Shown here in pieces: positions 16,346-23,937 of a DNA stretch of 24,207 nt. The position numbers were made by a program, and so were the translations under genes. Position 1 is the first letter of the stretch; the number at the start of each line of letters is the position of its first letter. The notes under the pieces are model-generated. The model had not been told where the DNA came from and did no database searches. It saw nothing but the letters and a program-made list of their open reading frames with translations. Source of the stretch: a virus; IMG/VR virus record IMGVR_UViG_3300025648_000568, positions 1-24,207 of that record; one strand, 5' to 3'.

Positions 16346-19300
16346 ATGGCTTTATCAGACTTTACTCCAGAAGAGATTGCAGAGATGCAGTCTAAAGGCA
16401 TAGACCCTAGAACAGCATCTTTAGTTGAAACACCTAAGCATGAGGATGAGAAACAGTCTATCCCTCGTGCTATCCTTAACCGCCTCAAAGCTGGTGCTGG
16501 TGGTATAGTTGGTGGTGGTGCTGGTGCTTTAGGTGGTGCTGAGTTAGGTGCTATAGCTGGTGCTCCTCTTGCTATCCCTACTGCCGGTATCTCTGAAATT
16601 GTTGGCCCACTAATAGGTGGTATCGCTGGTGGTATGGCTGGCGGTGCAGCTGGTGAAGCTGGACAGCGTGCTCTCCTCAATCCGGAACTTCAAGCCTCAC
16701 TAGAGGCACAAGCCCAACAGGCACAAGAGCAACACCCGTATGTCTCTGCTGCAACTGACATTACTGCTGGTGCTCTAGCATCTGGTGGTAGATTCTCTCC
16801 AACGACACCGTTGAAAGCTCTCATGGGTGACAAACGTGCATTAGCGAATGTGGCTATGCAAGCTGGTGTGTTACCTGCTATTAATACAGGCATTGACCTA
16901 GCGCAGGGTAAAGATATCAGTGGCGGGGATATACTCAAACAAGCTGTTGGTGGTGCTCTATTTGCTGAACCTTCTGCTCTTGGTAGAAAGTTTGGAGGTC
17001 TACGAGAACCAGCTGCTGAGCCTAATAACAAAGGAGAACAGGATAACTATGAAGGCACTACTATTCCTCCTGATATTTCTCCTTATACTCAAAAAGGGGA
17101 ACAAGGATACGCGATAGATGATGCTATCGTTAAGAAGCACTTCATCGCTGCTAATCCTAAACCTGAACCTACCGGTAACTATACTGACGACGCTATTGCG
17201 ATGACAGCATGGAAGCGGAAAGTTGGTATACCTATTGATGAGATGCGTGGTGCTCTACATGAGAAGTTCATAGCGTCTAAAGCTATGGGTGTTGAACAGT
17301 CTCAAGAGCCTTTGAAGATGGCCAAGGAAGGGGATGAAGGAGTTGTTACTAAGAATGAAGCTGACCAAGTATCAACTACTGGAGACTCATTCCAGTCATT
17401 TAAGACTATGGCTCAAGAGCATCAAGAAGCTCAAGAAGCTCTAGCTAAGAAAGAGACTGAAGAAGCACAACCATTGAAAGATGGTGAACTTCCTAAGCCA
17501 GTCTCCGAGAATACTCTACGAATTACTAAGGACTCGTTCTTACCTAATGATGTTAACAGACCGGAAGTTAGACCTGAGGTTAACACCGTTCCGCTGACGC
17601 CAGACCAAGCTAATGAGGCTCGTAAGTTGATGACTCAGAACAGGGGTCAAGGTGATAAGAGAACTGAAGCTGAGCGTATTCAGGACGAGATGGAGGGCAA
17701 TGGTGCTAGATACTCTGAATCCCGCATTGACCCCAAAGACCTAGCTCGCTACAACGAACTCCAACAGCAACAGCAAGCTATGGAGAAAGCTGGTACTCAT
17801 ATCAATGACACCGGACTACATCCTGACTTCGTCAAAAACTGGCATGAGATTGAAGCGTTGAAGAATAAATACGGTGGCACTAAGGTTAAGAGTGAAGGTT
17901 CCGGAATGAACAGAGCAGTACCATTCAATGAGCATCAAGAATACTGGATGACACCTGAGGGTACACTAATGCCAATTAAAGCTGGTATGTCTGGAGGCCA
18001 TGCTGAATTTGCAAAAGAATACTTGAAGAACTATAAAGATGTTCCTGAAAGAGGTAGACTTGAGGCTCCATATAGTTACATGTTTGCAAAGAAGTATGCT
18101 AGAGTAGCTAGAAGTGGTAATGATTTATTAGTTGAGAATCCAAGAGGTCTTACCAATGCTCAAAAAAGAGAGCTTAAGAATGTTGGTATTGAGCGTAATC
18201 TTAATGTTACACAATATGATAACTCTGTTAAAGACTTCAAACCAAGAGTTATTCATGATATCTCGTCTTATTCCGAAGGTAGGGTACCTACCAAATTAGC
18301 CTATCAAACGGAGTCAACTCCTGTCGCTGTTCGTGACCATATTAACACCGGTAGAGCTACTACTGGTTCTGTGATGAAGATGCTTGCAGAGTCACATGGT
18401 CACCCTATGCAGCCTCTCGCTAAGTGGTTGTGGCAGAATATGGATTCTTCCTCTAGGAAAGTCAAGTGGAACTCTTCACCTCTGTTAGACCGTTCTCACT
18501 ATGACCCAACTGGAGATGAAGTCAACATCCACACTCTCGATGTGAACCATGCTCCTACACTCATGGAAGAAGCTATTCATTCCATGACGTCAGCGAAGTT
18601 GCCTAAGGAGTGGAACGGACTAAGGGGTGCTGAGTTGAAGTCCGCGATGGATAAGTTCTCTAAGGAGAATCCTAATCACCCATTGAGAAGACTGGTTGAT
18701 GCTTATTCCGCTACCGCTGAACATCTAGGAATGACTAATAGACTTTTTGGTAATGAAGGGACTGCTGGTAATCCAGATGAAGTTAAATCTTCTGAGCATC
18801 CGGGCCGAAGTTATGCCTACGCCATGGGTGACTTACATGAGTTCATTGCTCACGCTTTTAAGAACAAAGAGTTTCAAGAGATGCTCAACAAGATACCTGC
18901 TAATGATGGAACTCCTAGGACTATGTGGCAGAGAATTGTTGATGCTATATCTCATCTGCTTGGTATGCCTGTCAAGGCTACTTTTATGCTTGACCATGTC
19001 TTGAGGCATAGTAGTGAGTTGATTTATCGGGAGCGAGGCGGTGAAGGTGGTAACAGTATCTCCAATGCTAGTCACTACGGTCTAGTCCCCCAAGAAGGTA
19101 AGCTAGGTCGTCAAGGATGGTACACATCCAAAGACCCTGCTTTGTCTGCTCTGTCAGTACATATCTCTGACGACGCTATCCACTTGGTCAATGTAGAAGC
19201 TGCTGAGAAAGGTAAGGGCGCTGGTACTGCTCTACTTGAGAAGTTAAAAGCTATGTCTGACCAGACTGGTAAACCTATTAAGTTGACAGCTGAGTCCTTG

Positions 19301-22024
19301 GATAAGAGTGTCAATCCACGCTTAGAGAAGTTCTATGAGAAGAATGGTTTTACTAGAGATGTGGATGGGCAGAATGACTTTACTTATAAGCCTAAGGAGA
19401 GTGTTAAGACAGAAGAAACTCCAGAAGAACGTCGTCTAAGAGAGCTTAAGGAAGATAGAGAAGAAGCAGCTAGTCTCCACAATGGTGGTGCTGCAGAAGA
19501 GTATCGTCGTGTCAAAGATAAGACTGAGAAATTTGACAAGATGCGTCAAGCTGTACACGGTGCTGAGATGACTCCAGAGGAGAGGATGAAGCAGAACCGT
19601 TCCCGCCCTGTCAATCAAGAAGTTCCGTCAACGACTGGCAATGACTTCGGCAAGTTCAAGAAGATGTTCGGTAGCGTGCTGGACAACCTGCGCGCTGTGC
19701 CTCATGAAGGTGCTAAGGTGTTGGCTGACGCATACCAGAGAGCCTTAGACTACAGACAACACCTGACTGGCAAGTACACTAACCCTATCGTAGAAGCTGG
19801 CAAAGGTCTGACGCATAAGGATATGCAAGACCTTAACAGGGCTATTGAGCAGCACATGACCAAGAAGATTGCTATGCCTGAGGGACTGAGTCCTAAGGCT
19901 AAGGAGTTCTTCAAACTAGCTATAAGCAAATATAAAGAGTTCGGTGATGAACATATCGCTAACAATATACCTATCAAAGACAGCAATGGTAACATGCGTT
20001 TGATGGTTAAGAAGGACTTCAAGTTGCCTACTATGGCTAACCAGAACATTGAGAATATGTTTAGGAAGGGTGAAGATGTAGAAGGGATGCAGAAGGCTAA
20101 GAAGGAATACATTGACTACAATAAGAATGTCTTAGGCAAGACTCAAGAAGAAGCTGAGTCTATGTTCCATGACTGGAAGAAGTCTGTTACTAATAGCTTT
20201 GGAGGTTCCGGCATTTCACACCAAGACTTCTTTAATGCTATCCGTAAGTCTATGGGTGACCCACTCCCGCCTACTTGGAGAGAGCAGAATCCAGTTAGGA
20301 ATATGCAACGGTACTTCGACCGTGCTGGACTGGCTATGGCTCACTATGCTAAAGTAGAGTCTAACCACAAAGCTATGGCTGCTCTTGGTGCTACTAAGGA
20401 TGCTTGGGGTAACGCTATACCACAGTATCCTGAAGGTGCAGTCGCTAGTAAGTATGCTCAGAGTGCTGTTGGACAGTTCCACAGTACACCTAAAGATACT
20501 ACTATGCAGACTGAGGAAGGTGCAAGTGGATTGGCAACTGCCCTATTCATTGCATCGCCGGGATTGGAAGTACATAAAGTGGGGTCTAACTTCATCAAAG
20601 CTGCACTATACGCTCCTAACCCTTATGTCGCTGTCAGAGCTATTGGCAACGGTATCATGCATATGCGCGAAGGTTGGACTCATGCTAAGGAGGGTGGACT
20701 CATTAAGTTGACAGCTGCTTCTGCTGCTGACATGTTTGACAACTCTCTGAATACTCACCAGAGGATGGCTGGTATCGCTCGACTAGTTAGGAACATCTCA
20801 ACACTAGGTGAACTGACTACTAAAGCGAACGCAGCTTATCAACAAGCCTACTTCGAACACTTACTCCCAACACTCGTCAACCGTGCTAATGCTGGTGATG
20901 CTAATGCTACAAGGATGATGAAGCATTGGGATACAGATTACACGCGAGGGAAACAATATTCCGCTGACGCAATGAAGCAACTAGCTTCTACTGCTGCATC
21001 ATATGTCCACGGTACTGGTGATATTCGCCAGATGCCAGCGTGGATGATGAATGAGGGTGAGATATCTGGGTTCATGCAGCTGGCTCACTGGTCAGTTGCA
21101 CAGACTAATAACTTCATGCACGACGTGTGGTTGCCTGCTAAGAAGGGCAATCTGACACCACTAGTGACTGGTCTATTTGGCTCTGCTGTTGGTGGTTATA
21201 TTATCAAAGAACTTCGTGAAGAGATACAAGGGAAGAAAGGACAGATACCATCTCTGAATGAGATAGCTTCGTCCGAAGGAGGGTTGAAAGGTAACATACC
21301 ATTGCTAGCATACAATGCTATTGCTGGTATGCAATATGCTGGATTTGGTGGCTTGTTCTCACAAGTAGCTAAGTACCCGTTCGATGCTGCTTACAAGAAC
21401 TCATTACAGTCTGCTACGTTCCCGCTCGATGAAGTTGCGTCAGATATAGCTGAGACTGCACATCAAGTTGCTACTGCAATGGCTAACGACCCTAACGTAA
21501 ATTATGTAGACCTAGCTGCTCAAGTAGCACAACACGTATTTGGTTCTAACATCAAGCTGGCGTCTATTGCCTTGAATCAGGGAATCAATAATGGATATGT
21601 GACTGGTATGCCAGCTGAAAAGAAGAAGCTAGCTGACAAGCTTGGAGAACTAAGAAGGTTCGATATGGTTACTGGACTACCTTATAATGAAGTGGACGCT
21701 GGTAGTAACCCGTTCATGAACATCGAACAGAGGAAGTTTAAGATGGAACAAGACCCTGCGAAAGCAGTTGCTATGGTTGTTCCTATGATACATAACATCA
21801 TGCTCAAGTACGGGAACAACCCTGATGTTATGATGGAGAAGATAAAGGCATTGAAGCAGAACTCATATGCTACTATGCCATCACTGGAGAATACTCCTTT
21901 GTCATTCTTTAAGTATATCAACTACTTGAACAAAGAAGAAGGTGAAGGTAAAGCGCAGGAAGCACTACGTGACTACCTCCACCACAAGGTCATTAACGAA
22001 GCTAAGGCCAGTACTATACCGTAA
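16346..22024 (+). CDS. Giant polyvalent ejection protein, degenerate zincin plus GNAT
   Basis: Encodes 1,892 residues from ATG 16346 (AATAATATG, one base after the upstream stop; the frame is open to 16307 but overlaps the previous gene). Order: Gly/Ala-rich hydrophobic region about 48-110, likely membrane-active; a disordered charged part to about 520; a region about 530-635 with a W..P.G...GH..FA pattern seen in phage polyvalent proteins; a zincin-like domain about 720-860 where the expected HExxH is EEAIH (741-745), with HEFIAH at 831-836; a GNAT domain about 918-1015 with acetyl-CoA loop KGKGAG (955-960) and FYEKNGF; then a long helical part to the end with further hydrophobic segments. 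T7 gp16-position proteins form the inner ejection channel, so this product probably enters the host with the DNA. Enzymatic roles are inferred. Confidence 0.75.
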   Translation: MALSDFTPEEIAEMQSKGIDPRTASLVETPKHEDEKQSIPRAILNRLKAGAGGIVGGGAGALGGAELGAIAGAPLAIPTAGISEIVGPLIGGIAGGMAGGAAGEAGQRALLNPELQASLEAQAQQAQEQHPYVSAATDITAGALASGGRFSPTTPLKALMGDKRALANVAMQAGVLPAINTGIDLAQGKDISGGDILKQAVGGALFAEPSALGRKFGGLREPAAEPNNKGEQDNYEGTTIPPDISPYTQKGEQGYAIDDAIVKKHFIAANPKPEPTGNYTDDAIAMTAWKRKVGIPIDEMRGALHEKFIASKAMGVEQSQEPLKMAKEGDEGVVTKNEADQVSTTGDSFQSFKTMAQEHQEAQEALAKKETEEAQPLKDGELPKPVSENTLRITKDSFLPNDVNRPEVRPEVNTVPLTPDQANEARKLMTQNRGQGDKRTEAERIQDEMEGNGARYSESRIDPKDLARYNELQQQQQAMEKAGTHINDTGLHPDFVKNWHEIEALKNKYGGTKVKSEGSGMNRAVPFNEHQEYWMTPEGTLMPIKAGMSGGHAEFAKEYLKNYKDVPERGRLEAPYSYMFAKKYARVARSGNDLLVENPRGLTNAQKRELKNVGIERNLNVTQYDNSVKDFKPRVIHDISSYSEGRVPTKLAYQTESTPVAVRDHINTGRATTGSVMKMLAESHGHPMQPLAKWLWQNMDSSSRKVKWNSSPLLDRSHYDPTGDEVNIHTLDVNHAPTLMEEAIHSMTSAKLPKEWNGLRGAELKSAMDKFSKENPNHPLRRLVDAYSATAEHLGMTNRLFGNEGTAGNPDEVKSSEHPGRSYAYAMGDLHEFIAHAFKNKEFQEMLNKIPANDGTPRTMWQRIVDAISHLLGMPVKATFMLDHVLRHSSELIYRERGGEGGNSISNASHYGLVPQEGKLGRQGWYTSKDPALSALSVHISDDAIHLVNVEAAEKGKGAGTALLEKLKAMSDQTGKPIKLTAESLDKSVNPRLEKFYEKNGFTRDVDGQNDFTYKPKESVKTEETPEERRLRELKEDREEAASLHNGGAAEEYRRVKDKTEKFDKMRQAVHGAEMTPEERMKQNRSRPVNQEVPSTTGNDFGKFKKMFGSVLDNLRAVPHEGAKVLADAYQRALDYRQHLTGKYTNPIVEAGKGLTHKDMQDLNRAIEQHMTKKIAMPEGLSPKAKEFFKLAISKYKEFGDEHIANNIPIKDSNGNMRLMVKKDFKLPTMANQNIENMFRKGEDVEGMQKAKKEYIDYNKNVLGKTQEEAESMFHDWKKSVTNSFGGSGISHQDFFNAIRKSMGDPLPPTWREQNPVRNMQRYFDRAGLAMAHYAKVESNHKAMAALGATKDAWGNAIPQYPEGAVASKYAQSAVGQFHSTPKDTTMQTEEGASGLATALFIASPGLEVHKVGSNFIKAALYAPNPYVAVRAIGNGIMHMREGWTHAKEGGLIKLTAASAADMFDNSLNTHQRMAGIARLVRNISTLGELTTKANAAYQQAYFEHLLPTLVNRANAGDANATRMMKHWDTDYTRGKQYSADAMKQLASTAASYVHGTGDIRQMPAWMMNEGEISGFMQLAHWSVAQTNNFMHDVWLPAKKGNLTPLVTGLFGSAVGGYIIKELREEIQGKKGQIPSLNEIASSEGGLKGNIPLLAYNAIAGMQYAGFGGLFSQVAKYPFDAAYKNSLQSATFPLDEVASDIAETAHQVATAMANDPNVNYVDLAAQVAQHVFGSNIKLASIALNQGINNGYVTGMPAEKKKLADKLGELRRFDMVTGLPYNEVDAGSNPFMNIEQRKFKMEQDPAKAVAMVVPMIHNIMLKYGNNPDVMMEKIKALKQNSYATMPSLENTPLSFFKYINYLNKEEGEGKAQEALRDYLHHKVINEAKASTIP

Positions 22025-22493
22025 GTCTGGCTAAGTTATTTACCAAATCTCCGACGTATGGTTGAGATATTTTAAACATCTTTGCTAAATCACTCTGTGA
22101 GTACTGTCCAGTAGCATACAGTTTTCGCATCTCCTGAATCTTGTCAAAAGTTAAAAATGCATTTGCATTGTCTATACCCAGTTTAACCCTATTTCTATCA
22201 TACATATCCCTTACATTATCTTTTTGAGTTCCAATATAAAGATGTTCTGGGTTTACACATCTTGGATTGTCACATTTGTGTAATAAATTATCAGAATCTT
22301 TTAAAGAATTTCCGTATATTATCCATGATACTCTGTGAGCCAATGCCTTACAATACTTTACACCATTTTGAGTTCCCACATATATTCTACCATAGCCATT
22401 AGGATTCAAGTCTGTTTGCCATTCCCAACATCCATTTTCTAGCTTAATGAATTTATTGAAGAAGTTCAGTTTTGTTTTAGCTGGTATAATCAT
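22014..22493 (-). CDS. HNH homing-type endonuclease with C-terminal helix-turn-helix
   Basis: Encodes 159 residues. The N-terminal part (GCWEWQ, NGYGRI) leads to AHR (52-54) and then LLHKCDNPRCVNPEHL with His72, Asn81 and His84, followed by GTQKDNVRDM: the classic free-standing HNH_3 arrangement. Residues about 113-155 form a helix-turn-helix (SQSDLAKMFKISQPYVGDLV) for DNA recognition. Such genes are selfish mobile elements that cut intron-less or gene-less alleles. Base use is much more AT-rich than neighbours: 25%, 30% and 37% GC in three 60-base lines (from 22261, 22141, 22381), which supports recent arrival. The 3' end overlaps the giant gene by 11 bases tail to tail. A sigma-54-type motif lies directly upstream. 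Confidence 0.85.
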   Translation of the reverse strand: MIIPAKTKLNFFNKFIKLENGCWEWQTDLNPNGYGRIYVGTQNGVKYCKALAHRVSWIIYGNSLKDSDNLLHKCDNPRCVNPEHLYIGTQKDNVRDMYDRNRVKLGIDNANAFLTFDKIQEMRKLYATGQYSQSDLAKMFKISQPYVGDLVNNLARLTV

Positions 22494-22504
22494 AATATAA
22501 TTAT

Positions 22505-22521
22505 AGCAGGTTTCGTGCCAA
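22505..22521 (-). promoter_or_regulatory. Third sigma-54-type motif, upstream of the HNH gene
   Basis: On the minus strand: TTGGCACG (22521 to 22514), AAAC, CTGCT (22509 to 22505). GG-GC spacing is 12, and there is one mismatch (C for T) in the -12 box. It predicts transcription starting near 22494, one base before the HNH ATG at 22493, hence a leaderless message. TATAAT overlaps at 22505-22500 but has no fitting -35 box. Confidence 0.5.
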
Positions 22522-22533
22522 CTATTCGAATAG
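22522..22533. promoter_or_regulatory. 12-bp perfect palindrome abutting the motif
   Basis: CTATTCGAATAG reads the same on both strands and ends exactly where the minus-strand TTGGCACG begins. In a 66-base intergenic gap this could be a small operator for a dimeric regulator. No matching palindrome was seen at the other two motif copies, so a general role is unsupported. Confidence 0.3.
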
Positions 22534-22559
22534 AAGTTATTAGGGTATGTAAGGATACC

Positions 22560-23936
22560 TTAGAGCTTCTTATAGTGTAGGATGTTCTTGTCAGGTAGAT
22601 TAGGGTCTGGTTTGAAATCTTCGTCAATCATATTGCACAGCTTGAGGAACTCTAAGGCTTCTTCAAGCTGTTCTCTATTTACACCTAGCTTGTGACACGC
22701 TATGAATATCTCTACATAGCTGCACTCTTTACCTTGTAACATCTCAAGTATCTTCTGACTAGCTTTGCTCTCTGGTGACTTGCCTTCAAGCACTAGAGCT
22801 AGATGCATATTAGGACGTTCCTTAGCAATGATAGCAATAGCTCTCTGGAATGTCTCTATCTTAATCTCATTTAGTGGACGGCCAAACTCATCAGCCTCAG
22901 CGTCCTCACCAAAGTGAAGAGCCATAGCTAACTTCATCACATGGATGTTCATACGAGCATCGTATGGCACCATCTCAGGATGTTTGTTCTTGGGCATCTC
23001 TACCTTGCAATAGTTGTCCCACCACGCTTGCATCCATAAAGCCGTCTCATTAGACATCTTAACAGGACCATAGACTGTAGTCAATTTCTTGACATGGTCT
23101 AGGATATCTTTCTTGTGTTGCTCCTGTTCCTTTGTAAGTGCCGGAAGCCACATCGCGTTCTTTCTGTTCTTCTGTGCATAGATGTAATGTGTCCTCGAGG
23201 AGAAGCCTTCACCAATCAACTCTTCATTGAAGGTCGATTGCATGAAGGACGGTGTAGTACCAGCTATCAAGTTGAGGCAACCACGACGTATACGGTCTTT
23301 ACCTCTGGTGATAGATATGTACTCATGGTCGATAGGGCAGTCATAGATTGACAACAGGAAGTTGTTAGTGTTCTGTGTGTTCTTCTTCATCAATGATGAC
23401 AGTTCCGGCAACACGAAGCAAAGGCTACTATGACCGTATGCTTGTATCTTGGGCTTGTCACCTGCATTATCTACATAGTTGATGTATCTATACGCTTCTG
23501 AGATTGCTTTGATTAGTGCTTCACACGTAATACTATCAGCACACACTGGTATCAACAAAGGTTTGATTAAGTCTTTGGGGCCTTTAGTATTACCTTGAAA
23601 CTCTGTGTTAGATGCATGCTTAGTATTCTCTGCAACAGACTCATCAACTATAGCTTGCTGCTCTGGAGTCTTAGCTAGCTTCCTGTTACCCTCTGACATA
23701 TCTAGAGTCCAATGCTTCAAGATATTGCTTACCTCTTTGAGCACTAGTCCCTTGCCAACACCCGGACTACCACATAGGATAGTATACATATTTGGGTAGC
23801 ATGGTTGATGAGGAGGGCCGAGCCAGACTCTTCTTTGAAGGCTAGCTGCGATTGTGTAATACCACGACCATCTGATAAAGTTATCAGGGGACGGAAGACC
23901 ATCTGTATATGAAAGCCATTTCTCCTCGTTTGTCAT
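22560..23936 (-). CDS. Phage replicative helicase / P-loop ATPase
   Basis: Encodes 458 residues. Walker A is GSPGVGKG (56-63, Lys62); the residue after GK is Gly instead of Ser/Thr, a variant I associate with DUF3987-like phage helicases. A Walker-B-like strand SLCFVLPE (171-178, Glu178) follows. The N-terminal FIRWSWYYTIAASLQRRVWL (20-39) is the typical helical cap before the P-loop in this group. The C-terminal third is helical (winged-helix-like, about 395-440). The likely role is unwinding at the phage fork together with the family A polymerase encoded just upstream in the same operon: only one base separates that stop from this ATG (TAATATG). The exact subfamily is not provable by eye. 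Confidence 0.7.
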   Translation of the reverse strand: MTNEEKWLSYTDGLPSPDNFIRWSWYYTIAASLQRRVWLGPPHQPCYPNMYTILCGSPGVGKGLVLKEVSNILKHWTLDMSEGNRKLAKTPEQQAIVDESVAENTKHASNTEFQGNTKGPKDLIKPLLIPVCADSITCEALIKAISEAYRYINYVDNAGDKPKIQAYGHSSLCFVLPELSSLMKKNTQNTNNFLLSIYDCPIDHEYISITRGKDRIRRGCLNLIAGTTPSFMQSTFNEELIGEGFSSRTHYIYAQKNRKNAMWLPALTKEQEQHKKDILDHVKKLTTVYGPVKMSNETALWMQAWWDNYCKVEMPKNKHPEMVPYDARMNIHVMKLAMALHFGEDAEADEFGRPLNEIKIETFQRAIAIIAKERPNMHLALVLEGKSPESKASQKILEMLQGKECSYVEIFIACHKLGVNREQLEEALEFLKLCNMIDEDFKPDPNLPDKNILHYKKL

Positions 23937-23937
23937 A

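Noticed and set aside
22500-22505. TATAAT as a sigma-70 -10 box for the HNH gene
   Set aside because: No TTGACA-like hexamer lies 16-18 bases upstream (CGAATA is there); the overlapping -24/-12 motif is the better match.
22542-22561. Hairpin AGGGTAT/ATACCTT after the helicase gene as a terminator
   Set aside because: Only seven pairs with one G-T, and no T tract on the minus-strand side.
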